This document shows positions 1 to 8,485 of a stretch of DNA of 64,000 bases, in pieces. The stretch comes from Acidobacteriota bacterium (lineage in GTDB: Bacteria > Acidobacteriota > Blastocatellia > Pyrinomonadales > Pyrinomonadaceae), in assembly GCA_016715115.1 (NCBI GenBank), contig JADKBM010000016.1, positions 868,001 through 932,000 on the forward strand, read 5' to 3'. A program made the position numbers and the translations under genes. How positions within the stretch are numbered: position 1 is the stretch's first letter; every line of letters starts with the position of its first letter. The notes beneath the pieces are model-generated. The model had not been told where the DNA came from. It saw nothing but the letters and a program-made list of their open reading frames with translations, and searched no databases.

Positions 1-1
1 G

Positions 2-1003
2 GCGAATCTGCTGCTCGGGCCGACCGATGCCCTGCTCGCCGGTCTGACGCAGGAAGCGGCGCATATCATCGATGCCTCGTATAACGTCACGCCGGCCGCA
101 AATTACTATTTTATGGCGGCCTCGGCGTTTCTCGTAACGATTCTCGGAACGTGGGTCACGGAATCTGTCGTCGCGCCGCGGCTCGGCGAGTACAACGGCG
201 ACGCTCAGCCCGAAAGCCTCGAAAGACTCAGCGCCGACGAGAAACGTGGAATGTTGTTCGCGTTTATTGCGACTTCCCTCTTCGCCGCATTTATCCTTTG
301 GGGCGCGATTCCGGCGGACGGTTATCTTCGGGATCCCAAGACGGGCAGTTTGCTCAAATCCCCTTTGCTTTCCGGGATCATCTCGTTCATATTCTTCGGC
401 GGCGTCATCATCGGACTGGCGTACGGCATCGGTGCGCGAACGTTCAAATCCGCGAACGCCGTCATCGAGGCGATGGAAGGCTCGATGAAAACGATGTCGG
501 TCTATCTCGTTCTCGCGTTTTTCGCGGCGCAATTCGTGGCGTTCTTCAACTGGACCAATCTCGGTATCATCCTCGCCGTCGAGGGCGCGGAGTTCCTGAA
601 GAGTCTGAACCTGAGCGGCGTCACGCTGATCATCGCTTTCGTTATTCTGTCGATCGTTCTCGATCTGTTCATCGGCTCGGCATCGGCGAAATGGGCGGTG
701 ATGGCGCCGGTCTTCGTCCCGATGCTGATGCTGCTCGGATATTCGCCGGAACTGACGCAGGCCGCTTATCGCATCGGCGACAGCGTCTGCAACATCATCA
801 CGCCGCTGATGAGCTACTTCCCGCTGATCGTCGCCTTTGCGCAGAAATACGACAAGAATGCCGGCATCGGGACGATTATGGCGATGATGATGCCGTACTC
901 GATGGCCTTCTTCATCGGCTGGACGCTTTTTCTGATCATCTGGTTCTGGCTCGGGCTACCACTCGGCCCGGGAGCGGAGATCTATTACACCCCGGCAGTG
1001 TGA
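2..1003 (+). CDS. AbgT family transporter, C-terminal part (5' truncated)
   Basis: The reading frame is open from the first bases of the window, so the N-terminus lies upstream; about 333 residues remain. It is a polytopic inner-membrane protein of the AbgT (p-aminobenzoyl-glutamate transporter) family. Support comes from the family-like segment LLGPTDALLAGLTQEAA near the window start, the GTWVTESVVAPRLG stretch, several long hydrophobic helices, and the late conserved GDSVCNIITPLMSYFPLI segment. Known members import p-aminobenzoyl-glutamate or export antifolate sulfonamides by proton-driven transport; which applies here cannot be told. It ends with TGA about 90 nt before hemW on the same strand. 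The family assignment is confident, the substrate is not. Confidence 0.9.
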   Translation, partial: ANLLLGPTDALLAGLTQEAAHIIDASYNVTPAANYYFMAASAFLVTILGTWVTESVVAPRLGEYNGDAQPESLERLSADEKRGMLFAFIATSLFAAFILWGAIPADGYLRDPKTGSLLKSPLLSGIISFIFFGGVIIGLAYGIGARTFKSANAVIEAMEGSMKTMSVYLVLAFFAAQFVAFFNWTNLGIILAVEGAEFLKSLNLSGVTLIIAFVILSIVLDLFIGSASAKWAVMAPVFVPMLMLLGYSPELTQAAYRIGDSVCNIITPLMSYFPLIVAFAQKYDKNAGIGTIMAMMMPYSMAFFIGWTLFLIIWFWLGLPLGPGAEIYYTPAV

Positions 1004-1093
1004 TAGCGCAACGATGATGGAGCACAGGCTTGGCGAAGCGAATTTCAGTTTCGCAACCCAGGTCGCGTCGCCAAACGCCGATGCCGAATCCCG

Positions 1094-2515
1094 ATGAGAG
1101 ACCCGAAGAGAACCCGATCCAGGACAACGACGGGCGTTCGTCTGGTATCATTGAATCCGGTGAATCCGGGAATCTACATACACGTTCCGTTCTGCAAATC
1201 GCGTTGTTCATATTGCGATTTCGCGACGGATGTTTACCGCAGCGCCGACGCCGTCGAAAGATACGTCGGCGCTCTTGTGCGCGAGATCGCGGATTCCAGG
1301 ATTCCAGATTCCAGGATTCCAGATTTCAGGATTCCAGATTTCGAGATTCCGGATTTCGAGATTCCAGATTCCAGGATTACGGATTCCGGGATTCCGGATT
1401 CCAGGATTCCGGATTTCAGGATTCCAGATTCTGGGATTCCGGATTCCAGGATTCCGGATTCCAGGATTCTGGATTTCGAGATTCCGGATTCCGGGATTCC
1501 GGATTTCGAACGCATCGGCTCCAAATCCGAAATCCCAAATCCCAAATCCCAAATCGCAACGGTTTATTTCGGTGGCGGGACGCCGTCGCTATTGACTGCG
1601 AAACAGCTTGAAAAGATATTTGAAGCAATTCGCAGGCGATTCGAAGTCGCTGAAAACGCAGAAGTTACGCTCGAAATGAATCCCGCGACGGTGACGCTCG
1701 AAAAGCTACTTGATTTCAAGGCACTCGGCGTCAATCGGGCGAGTTTCGGCGTTCAAACGTTCGACGACAAGGCGCTCAAAATGCTCGCACGCGGACACGA
1801 CGCGAACGACGCACGCAAAACGCTGAGGTTGCTGCGAAAGGCCGGTTTTGACAATATCTCGTTCGACCTCATCGCCGGTTTGCCGGATCAGTCGCTCGCC
1901 GGATGGAAAAGAAACTTGAAGGAAGCTCTCGAGCTTTCGCCCGAACATCTTTCGCTTTATCTGCTCGAGATCCACGAAGGCACGCCGCTCGCCGAACAAC
2001 TCCGATCGAATCGCCGGCCGATGCCGGATGAAGACCTTGCCGGCGAAATGTACGAGACAATGATCGGGATGACGGCGGCGGCCGGCTTCAAGCACTACGA
2101 GATATCGAACTTCGCGCGTCCGGGCTTTGAGTCGCGGCACAATTCGAAGTATTGGCTGCTCGAACCGGTCTTCGGTTTCGGCGTTTCGGCGCATTCGTTC
2201 GACGGGCGATTCCGATTCTCGAACGAGCGCGACACGAATCGATATGTTTCGCTTGTCGAAAGCGGCGACTCGCCGGAAGTTTACCGTGAAGAAACCGACC
2301 TCGCATTGGAATTTGCCTTTCTCGGATTGCGAATGATGAGCGGGATCGACCTTGACGAGTATAAACGTAGATTCGGGATCGATCTTCTCGAAGCCCGCGG
2401 CCGCGAGATCGAACGGCTTACGTCGCTGAATCTCCTGGAACGCGCCGGAAACAGGCTCAAACTGACCGTGAAGGGCGCTCTGTTTTCGAACGAGGTTTTT
2501 CAGGAATTCGTTTGA
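1094..2515 (+). CDS. hemW: Radical SAM heme chaperone HemW with an in-frame repeat insertion
   Basis: HemW-type radical SAM protein related to HemN but thought to act in heme trafficking. The [4Fe-4S] motif is CKSRCSYCDF (C34, C38, C41); the position that is the fourth cysteine in true HemN is Phe, which favours HemW. The SAM-binding glycine motif GGGTPSLL follows at about 159-166, then a complete barrel and the C-terminal HemN_C domain. Between the first helix (ends about residue 65) and the strand before GGGTP (about 156) sit some 88 extra residues: a pentapeptide repeat, (R/G/E)IPD(S/F), over 67-139 and then EIPNPKSQI. Typical HemW proteins have under ten residues there. It is encoded by repeat DNA of the kind otherwise found between genes. 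The ATG at 1094 is used; GTG 1160, just before NPGIYIHVPFC, is an alternative. Confidence 0.88.
   Translation: MRDPKRTRSRTTTGVRLVSLNPVNPGIYIHVPFCKSRCSYCDFATDVYRSADAVERYVGALVREIADSRIPDSRIPDFRIPDFEIPDFEIPDSRITDSGIPDSRIPDFRIPDSGIPDSRIPDSRILDFEIPDSGIPDFERIGSKSEIPNPKSQIATVYFGGGTPSLLTAKQLEKIFEAIRRRFEVAENAEVTLEMNPATVTLEKLLDFKALGVNRASFGVQTFDDKALKMLARGHDANDARKTLRLLRKAGFDNISFDLIAGLPDQSLAGWKRNLKEALELSPEHLSLYLLEIHEGTPLAEQLRSNRRPMPDEDLAGEMYETMIGMTAAAGFKHYEISNFARPGFESRHNSKYWLLEPVFGFGVSAHSFDGRFRFSNERDTNRYVSLVESGDSPEVYREETDLALEFAFLGLRMMSGIDLDEYKRRFGIDLLEARGREIERLTSLNLLERAGNRLKLTVKGALFSNEVFQEFV
1291..1560 (+). repeat. GATTCCA-type array inside hemW, followed by AAATCCC-type copies
   Basis: Degenerate copies of GGATTCCAGATTCCA run from 1291 to about 1510, mostly with a 15-nt period (7+8), followed by AAATCCC heptads at about 1525-1556. 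Because 15 is a multiple of 3 the array is translated through without a stop. Because it is low-complexity it is also open in several other frames on both strands, which produces false ORFs. Confidence 0.9.
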
Positions 2516-2666
2516 ATCATTCCAATTAGGAATCTTGAAACCCCGAAGCTCACGAAGATGCGCGAGGAAGATCCGGTCCAAAGCCTTTCGAGTTTTTTGG
2601 ATCTGGTCCGCCAGCTGTGCCGGCCAATGCCGGCTAAAGCCGGGGGCATTTGCATCTTTTTTTTGG

Positions 2667-2941
2667 CTGCGCGCCTTTCAGGGACGACTGGAACGCTCGA
2701 ACGAAATCACGAAGCGATCGAATTCGGATACAACACGTGAATCGGTATTTCGTCCCTGAAGGGGACGCAGCCAATAGTGTCGGGTGGAACCCGACGACGT
2801 CGAACAGAGGGATTTTCCGTCCCTGAAGGGGACGCAGGAATCGCCCCCCAGAATGAAAATCGACGACCGATTTCCCGAGGATTTTCCGTCCCTGAAAACG
2901 ACGCATCGCAACCGAGGATTCCTGCGCCCCTTTCAGGGACG
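2667..2941. repeat. Cluster of dispersed palindromic repeats (CGTCCCTGAAGGGGACGCAG)
   Basis: The 587-nt gap between hemW and the HD-GYP gene holds no convincing gene. It contains three forward copies of CGTCCCTGAAGGGGACGCAG (2751-2770, 2818-2837, degenerate 2887-2905) and two reverse-complement copies (2667-2686, 2922-2941). The two reverse copies are each followed by a shared extension, GACTGGAACGCTCG, and then GAAAT. The arrangement resembles REP/BIME-type intergenic repeats. The rest of the gap shows nothing recognisable. Confidence 0.7.
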
Positions 2942-3102
2942 ACTGGAACGCTCGGACGAAATCTCGCAGCGATCCTCCGTAACGCGAATTCATCCAGTTT
3001 CGCAAATGCTGTTGCCCCGCGATTTCAGTGCGATTCTGATGCGCAGTCAGATTTTGCCGTTTCTTCGGCGCGCCTTGCGCTACCGATTAATCCGATATGC
3101 GC

Positions 3103-4236
3103 TCAGTGCACCATTTCGACCGGCTCGCGCGAGTAAACCAGATCCGCAACGACCGATTGGAACGAATGAACTTCCTGCTTGTCCATCAGCGATCGCTCGC
3201 GGAGAATCTCCCAATCCTCCTGCGGGATCGATTTGAAAGCCTCGACGATCAGGGGGTCGAACTGAGTTCCGGCGCATCGTTCGAGTTCCTCGAGCGCTGC
3301 CTCGTACGGCCTTCCCTTTCGATAAACGCGGTCGGAAACCATCGCGTCGAAGGCGTCGACGACCGCGAAGATCCGCGCGCCGATATCGATGTCCTCACCG
3401 CGGATTCCGTAAGGATAGCCGGCGCCGTCCCAACGTTCGTGATGCTGGCCGACGACGCGCGCCGCGCCTTCCAGAAACCGGATGTTGCGCAGTATCTTCT
3501 GACCGTGAACCGGATGAAGTTTCATCTTCGCCCACTCGTCTTCGTTGAGCTTAGCCGGTTTCCTCAGGATCGCGTCCGGCACTCCGATCTTTCCGATGTC
3601 GTGAAGCAACGCTCCGAGTTCGAGATCGCGAAGCCGCTCGTTTTCAAGTCCGAGTTCGTGACCGAGCCGGAGGCTGAACGTGACGACCCGTTCGGAATGT
3701 CCGTGAGTTTCAAAATCGCGTGTTTCGAGCGCCTGGACCAGCGCTTTGAGCGTGATCCGATATGAACTTTCGACTTCCTCGAGCGCTTTGTCGATCTCGA
3801 TCGCGCGTTCGGCGGCCAGGATCTCAAGATGAACCTGGTATTTGTCCTTCAAACAACGGGTTTCGAAATGTTCGATTCCGCGGAGGATCGCCTTTTCGAC
3901 CTCTTCGAGCTTTTTCGGGCCGAGCAAAAAATCGAACGCGCCCGCGCGAAACGCTTGCAGCGCCTTTTCGGCGCATTCGTCCTCGCTCATCAGAATAATC
4001 GCCGTATGCGGGGCAAAACACAGGAAATGAGGGATCTTCTCAAGAGCGTCCTCAACATTCGCATTGCACAGAATGACGCTGTACTCGGAATTGCGAACCT
4101 TCGATTTCGCGGCCTCGACGCTGGAGACAAAATCGCAACGGTAGTTTGACCTGAGAAGTTGGAACAGACGGCTTGAGTCTGCGGGTTTGTCGTCGATCAG
4201 CAGGAGATTCTTGACGGACTCAACGGAATCGAACAT
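3103..4236 (-). CDS. Response-regulator-like protein with HD-GYP phosphodiesterase domain
   Basis: 377 residues. Residues 1-115 form a receiver-like domain (acidic pair D15-D16, S84 and K108/K109 in place), and about 180-340 form an HD-GYP domain with HDIGKIGVPDAIL and HHERWDGAGYPYG, the metal-binding and GYP signatures of cyclic-di-GMP phosphodiesterases. The residue expected to be the phospho-accepting Asp is N58 (ILCNAN), so ordinary phosphorylation is probably lost. ATG 4236 is chosen over an upstream ATG at 4350 because a GAGGT Shine-Dalgarno lies just upstream and the receiver domain starts right there. It is divergent from the tRNA-Leu/queA unit. Soluble, with a likely role in c-di-GMP turnover; the input signal is unknown. 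Confidence 0.88.
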   Translation of the reverse strand: MFDSVESVKNLLLIDDKPADSSRLFQLLRSNYRCDFVSSVEAAKSKVRNSEYSVILCNANVEDALEKIPHFLCFAPHTAIILMSEDECAEKALQAFRAGAFDFLLGPKKLEEVEKAILRGIEHFETRCLKDKYQVHLEILAAERAIEIDKALEEVESSYRITLKALVQALETRDFETHGHSERVVTFSLRLGHELGLENERLRDLELGALLHDIGKIGVPDAILRKPAKLNEDEWAKMKLHPVHGQKILRNIRFLEGAARVVGQHHERWDGAGYPYGIRGEDIDIGARIFAVVDAFDAMVSDRVYRKGRPYEAALEELERCAGTQFDPLIVEAFKSIPQEDWEILRERSLMDKQEVHSFQSVVADLVYSREPVEMVH

Positions 4237-4368
4237 ATGGGAAACCTCGGTTGAATGCGAAACGGAATTGGCAGGAAGCGCGGAGCAGTGCGCTAAACAA
4301 AATTTAACACGCGGAATCGGCGGCGGGCAACAGTTATTTTTTGCGGACATCGGGGCAATCTGCGGCGG

Positions 4369-4397
4369 TTGACCTCATTGGATAATCGGTCTATTAT
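4369..4397 (+). promoter_or_regulatory. Sigma-70-type promoter of tRNA-Leu
   Basis: TTGACC (4369-4374), a 17-bp spacer and TATTAT (4392-4397), ending about 12 nt before the mature tRNA 5' end. Position and match are both good. Confidence 0.7.
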
Positions 4398-4408
4398 TTG
4401 TAATTCGC

Positions 4409-4495
4409 GCCGGAGTGGCGAAATCGGTATACGCACCAGACTCAAAATCTGGCGGGAGCAATCCCATGTCGGTTCGAGTCCGACCTCCGGCACCA
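4409..4495 (+). tRNA. tRNA-Leu (anticodon CAA)
   Basis: 87-nt class II tRNA. The acceptor stem GCCGGAG pairs with CTCCGGC. The anticodon stem CCAGA/TCTGG encloses loop CTCAAAA, giving anticodon CAA. There is a long variable arm, a T-arm with GGTTCGAGTCC, and an encoded CCA at 4493-4495. It lies 64 nt upstream of queA and is probably co-transcribed with it. Confidence 0.95.
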
Positions 4496-4559
4496 ACGCA
4501 TCAAGATCTTCGAGGAATTATGAAATTTCGTAATTCCTTTTTTGTTTTCGGATTTCAGA

Positions 4560-5588
4560 ATGCTCATCGAAGAATTTGATTTTGAACTTCCGCCCGAGTT
4601 GATCGCGCAACAGCCGCTCGATGAACGCTCGGCATCGCGGATGCTGGCGATCGACCGAGGTTCCGTTTCCGTGCGTGACTCTTTTTTTTGTGATTTTCCG
4701 AAATTTCTGCGGTCCGGCGACACGCTCGTGCTCAACAACACGAAGGTCTTTCCGGCGCGCCTGTTCGGCCGAACCGAAACGGGCGCAAACGTGGAGCTTT
4801 TTATGATCCGCGAGGTCGCGCCGTTCGTTTGGGAGGCTCTCGCGCGGCCGGCGAAGCGCTTGAAACCCGGACGACGGATCGTGTTCGACGATCACTTTTC
4901 GGCGAGCGTCGTTGAACGGCTCGACGACGGCCGCGTTTTGATCGAATTCGCAGTCGAGGGCGATTTCGACGAAGCGTTGAACCGCGTCGGACGAACTCCT
5001 TTGCCGCCGTACATCAAACGCGAAGGTGAACAAACCGGAGAACGCGAACGTTACCAGACCGTTTTCGCGAAACAGAAGGGCGCGATCGCCGCACCGACCG
5101 CGGGGCTCCATTTCACGCCGGACGTATTGGCACAGATCGAATCGGGCGGCGTTTCGATCGCCGAGATAACGCTCCACGTCGGCTACGGGACGTTCGAACC
5201 GGTCCGGGTTTCCGATCTTTCGGCGCATCGCGTTTCGGGCGAGAGATTCGAGATCGACGAGCGGACCGCAGAGACTCTGAATCGCGTAAAATCGGGAATC
5301 GGCCGCATCATCGCTGTCGGGACGACCGTCACGCGGACGCTCGAACACGCATTGGCGACCGGCGATCGATTTCGGGCCGAACGCGGCATCGCCGATACGA
5401 CGATCACGCCGGGATACCGATTCCGCGCGATCGACGGTCTCTTGACGAATTTTCATCTGCCGAAATCGTCGCTGCTCGTTCTCGTTTCCGCTTTCGCCGG
5501 TCACGAACTTATAATGAACGCTTATCGGCACGCCGTTGGCGAGAAGTATCGCTTTTACAGTTACGGCGACTGCACGTTCATATTTTAG
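4560..5588 (+). CDS. queA: S-adenosylmethionine:tRNA ribosyltransferase-isomerase QueA
   Basis: 342 residues, the usual QueA length. The enzyme transfers and isomerises the ribosyl part of SAM onto 7-aminomethyl-7-deazaguanine in tRNA to make epoxyqueuosine. Family landmarks: N-terminal FDFELPPELIAQQPL, LVLNNTKVFPARLFG, GAIAAPTAGLHFT, HVGYGTFEPV and the C-terminal LTNFHLPKSSLLVLVSAFAG. ATG 4560 matches the family N-terminus; a TTG at 4542 in the same frame would add only six residues. The stop codon TAG touches the start of a TTTGACC repeat array. No other queuosine genes are in the window. Confidence 0.96.
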   Translation: MLIEEFDFELPPELIAQQPLDERSASRMLAIDRGSVSVRDSFFCDFPKFLRSGDTLVLNNTKVFPARLFGRTETGANVELFMIREVAPFVWEALARPAKRLKPGRRIVFDDHFSASVVERLDDGRVLIEFAVEGDFDEALNRVGRTPLPPYIKREGEQTGERERYQTVFAKQKGAIAAPTAGLHFTPDVLAQIESGGVSIAEITLHVGYGTFEPVRVSDLSAHRVSGERFEIDERTAETLNRVKSGIGRIIAVGTTVTRTLEHALATGDRFRAERGIADTTITPGYRFRAIDGLLTNFHLPKSSLLVLVSAFAGHELIMNAYRHAVGEKYRFYSYGDCTFIF

Positions 5589-5835
5589 ATTTTTGACCTT
5601 TGATTTTTGACCTTTGATTTTTGACCTTTGATTTTTGACCTTTGACTTTGACCTTTGACTTTTGACCTTTGATTTTTGACCTTTGACTTTGACTTTTGAC
5701 CTTTGACCTTTGACTTTTGACTTTTGACTTTTGACTTTTGACCTTTGACCTTTGACTTTTGACTTTTGACTTTTGACCTTTGACCTTTGACTTTTGACCT
5801 TTGACCTTTGACCTTTGATTTTTGACTTTTGATTC
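5587..5835. repeat. TTTGACC heptad array after queA
   Basis: About 245 bp of degenerate TTTGACC/TTTGATT/TTTGACT heptads beginning at the queA stop codon. A short AAATCCC-type heptad block follows at about 5883-5915, ending directly before rimI. The array stays open in several frames and so mimics long ORFs on the minus strand. Confidence 0.92.
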
Positions 5836-5919
5836 TGCAAGGTCGGTCGAAACCTCGGGCGTTTCAAGAGATCGTCTTCGCGCAAATCCAAAATCACAAA
5901 TCCCAAGTCCCAAGTTACA

Positions 5920-6450
5920 ATGGCCGTTCTTGAAACAATTAGGAACTTCTTTGTTCAGTCGGAAGCGGCTGAATCGGAGGTCATTGTGCCGGCGCCGCCG
6001 ACCGTCTACGAGGTCCATCCGCTGACGACGACCCACATCGACGAACTTCTCCGGCTCAATCTGCGCTGCTTCAAAAAGGGCGAAAACTATACGAAGCACA
6101 CCTTCGGGTACTTGCTCGATGATCCGACGACGGTCAGTTATCGCGTCGCAACACCGGAAGAGCCCGTTGTCGGATTCATTTTCGTGATGGTTCAGCCGTC
6201 GGGAACGGGACACGTGACGACGGTCGGAGTCGCCCCTGAACATCGCCGCCGCGGACTTGCCGAACGACTTCTCGCGCACGTCGAAGAGGCACTCAGAAAC
6301 CGCGGCGCCAACACGGTGGCGCTTGAGGTCCGCGTCAGCAACATCGCGGCACAGAGTCTGTATCGCGGTCTCAACTACTCGATCGTCCAACGCCTCACTG
6401 CATATTACAACAATGGCGAGGACGCGTTTCTGATGATCAAGCCCATCTGA
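5920..6450 (+). CDS. rimI: Ribosomal protein bS18-alanine N-acetyltransferase RimI-like (GNAT)
   Basis: 176 residues, one GNAT fold preceded by a roughly 30-residue N-terminal extension. Acetyl-CoA-binding motif A is visible as VTTVGVAPEHRRRGLAERLL, followed by LEVRVSNIAAQSLYRGLNY and the RimI-like ending YYNNGEDAFLM. RimI acetylates the N-terminal Ala of ribosomal protein S18 using acetyl-CoA; a related N-acetyltransferase role cannot be excluded. The start lies immediately after a short heptad block and has no strong Shine-Dalgarno. thiE begins 6 nt after its stop, so the two are probably co-transcribed, though their functions are unrelated. Confidence 0.85.
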   Translation: MAVLETIRNFFVQSEAAESEVIVPAPPTVYEVHPLTTTHIDELLRLNLRCFKKGENYTKHTFGYLLDDPTTVSYRVATPEEPVVGFIFVMVQPSGTGHVTTVGVAPEHRRRGLAERLLAHVEEALRNRGANTVALEVRVSNIAAQSLYRGLNYSIVQRLTAYYNNGEDAFLMIKPI

Positions 6451-6456
6451 ACAGCG

Positions 6457-7074
6457 ATGATCCTGCCGAAGATATATCCCATCACCAACACCGTTTTGAC
6501 GGATCTCTCGCACACCGAACAGGTCGAGATCCTGACCGGCGCCGAAGCAACGTTGATTCAACTTCGGGAAAAACACCTTTCGCCGCGCGATTTCTTCGCC
6601 GATGCGCGCAATGCGCTGCGCATCGCCCGTGAACGCGGCGCGAAGATAATCATCAACGACCGAGTCGATCTCGCGCTCGCACTCGGGGCCGACGGCGTTC
6701 ATCTCGGCCAGGACGATCTGCCGCCGGGCGCCGCGCGCGCGATTCTCGGAAACGACGCGATCATCGGATTTTCGACTCATTCGGTTGAACAGGCACTGGC
6801 CGCGGTCAATCTTCCGGTCGACTATCTCGCGATCGGGCCGATCTTCCATACGAAGACCAAGGACGACCCCGACGAAGCTGTCGGATTCCGCGGAATCGAG
6901 GAGGTCCGCGCCGCGATCGGCGATTTTCCGCTCGTCGCGATCGGCGGGATCGACGAGAGCTCTCTTTTGAACGTTCTCGGTTCCGGCGCCGACTCTGCGG
7001 CGATCATCAAAGCTCTCTTGAAGCCGTCGAACGCACTCGCGAAGAACTACTCCAGACTAATTGGATTAGTTTGA
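6457..7074 (+). CDS. thiE: Thiamine-phosphate synthase ThiE
   Basis: 205-residue TIM-barrel protein. ThiE joins HMP-pyrophosphate and thiazole phosphate to make thiamine monophosphate. Visible motifs: TLIQLREKHLS (phosphate/pyrimidine binding), INDRVDLALALGADGVHLGQDDLP, IGFSTHS, the Thr/Lys-containing AIGPIFHTKTK and the terminal phosphate-binding AIGGI. The length is normal. The TenI subgroup looks similar, but the full REK, VHLGQ and HTKTK set supports an active ThiE. It follows rimI by 6 nt. No other thiamine genes are in the window. Confidence 0.9.
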   Translation: MILPKIYPITNTVLTDLSHTEQVEILTGAEATLIQLREKHLSPRDFFADARNALRIARERGAKIIINDRVDLALALGADGVHLGQDDLPPGAARAILGNDAIIGFSTHSVEQALAAVNLPVDYLAIGPIFHTKTKDDPDEAVGFRGIEEVRAAIGDFPLVAIGGIDESSLLNVLGSGADSAAIIKALLKPSNALAKNYSRLIGLV

Positions 7075-7224
7075 ACATCGTTAGACAAAGTTAAAAACTG
7101 CTTGCTTTTCTCGCCTCGTTTGCGTCAAAATAGAAATTGACTTCGCGGCCTCATTTTAAGCCGTGCTCCGTTGCTCAAGTCTTTTCATCGATTTCCAATT
7201 TTCCCCAGGGAGTAATTCCACAAA

Positions 7225-8418
7225 ATGAGTTTGCTTGATGTAGCCCCGATTATTGAGCAGATGCTGCTTATCTCAGATAACGTCAGCGATCTGAACTTTT
7301 CGTGCGGCCAGAAGCCGCAGATCGAGATCAGCGGCAGTCTGTATTCGGCGACACCGCTCGGCATCGGAAAACTTACCGGCTATCAGACCGAGATGATTGC
7401 GATGTCGATTCTCCGCGATAATTCCGAAGCCGCGGCGCAACTGGCGAAGTTCGGCACCGCCGATCTCAGCTACGCGCTGCCGGGCCGGTGTCGGTTCCGT
7501 GTCAACATCTTTCAGCAACGAGGCTCATACTCGATCGTGATGCGCGTCATTCCGCACGAAATACCGAGTTTTGAATCGCTCAACATTCCGCCCCAACTTG
7601 AGGACATCTGCGGCATCCGCAATGGGATCGTGCTGGTTACCGGCCCGACCGGTTCGGGTAAAAGTTCGACGCTTGCGGCCGTGATCGACCGGATCAACGA
7701 AACCAAGAGCTACCACATCGTGACGATCGAAGACCCGATCGAATTTCTCCATCCCCACAAAAAATGCACGATCAACCAACGCGAGGTCGGTTCGGACACG
7801 CGCGACTTTTCGTCGGCTTTGCGCGCCGCGCTCAGACAGGCTCCGAAGGTGATCCTCGTCGGCGAAATGCGCGACCTTGAAACTGCCGAGATCGCGCTTG
7901 AGGCAGCCGAAACCGGTCACCTTGTGCTCTCGACGCTCCACACGATCGACGCCGCGAAAACGGTTGACCGCATCATCGGACTTTATCCGAAGAACGAAGA
8001 AAAGATCATCCGCACACGGCTCGCACAGACGTTTCGCTACATCGTCTCGCAGCGGCTCATTCCGCGCGCCGACGGAAAAGGCCGCATCGCCGCCGTCGAA
8101 ATTCTCAAATCGAGTCCGCGAACGCGCGAGTACATCGAAAAGGGCGAATCGGAAGGCAAGACGCTGCTCGACGCGATGCGCGACGGCGAGATCGACGGAA
8201 TGCAGGATTTCGACACCGTAATAAGGTTGATGATCGAAAACGATCAGATCACGCTCGACGACGGACTTTCGTTTGCGACCAACCAGAACAATCTTCTGCT
8301 CCAGCTGAAGGGATTGTCGTCAACGGAAGACTACCTTAAGAACAAGCCGCCGTCCGTACCGATGATGAATGTCCCGCAACCGGTCCCTTCGAACTCGGTG
8401 CTCGATATGATGGAATAG
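7225..8418 (+). CDS. pilT: Type IV pilus retraction ATPase PilT-like
   Basis: 397 residues. N-terminal PilT PAS-like domain (1-120), then a RecA-like ATPase with Walker A GPTGSGKSST (about 140-149), an Asp box around TIEDPIEF, Walker B VILVGEMRD and a His box HLVLSTLHT. These ATPases power pilus retraction in twitching motility from the cytoplasmic face of the pilus machine. Most PilT sequences carry AIRNLP in the C-terminal region; I do not see an exact copy here, so PilU or another PilT paralogue is possible. A CAGGGAG Shine-Dalgarno lies upstream of ATG 7225. A zinc-ribbon protein follows 67 nt downstream. Confidence 0.9.
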   Translation: MSLLDVAPIIEQMLLISDNVSDLNFSCGQKPQIEISGSLYSATPLGIGKLTGYQTEMIAMSILRDNSEAAAQLAKFGTADLSYALPGRCRFRVNIFQQRGSYSIVMRVIPHEIPSFESLNIPPQLEDICGIRNGIVLVTGPTGSGKSSTLAAVIDRINETKSYHIVTIEDPIEFLHPHKKCTINQREVGSDTRDFSSALRAALRQAPKVILVGEMRDLETAEIALEAAETGHLVLSTLHTIDAAKTVDRIIGLYPKNEEKIIRTRLAQTFRYIVSQRLIPRADGKGRIAAVEILKSSPRTREYIEKGESEGKTLLDAMRDGEIDGMQDFDTVIRLMIENDQITLDDGLSFATNQNNLLLQLKGLSSTEDYLKNKPPSVPMMNVPQPVPSNSVLDMME

Positions 8419-8485
8419 GCCGAATTTTTGGATTCGACCTCCGGCAAAACCCCGCGATCGCAAGTCGCGATTCCCGACTAAACAA

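Noticed and set aside
1208..1595. Several short frames on both strands within the hemW repeat
   Set aside because: All are readings of the same simple repeat; only the hemW frame links to conserved sequence on both sides.
4518..6849. Long minus-strand open frames across queA, the TTTGACC array and rimI/thiE
   Set aside because: They are complementary-strand shadows joined through the low-complexity array; the plus-strand genes have clear family matches.
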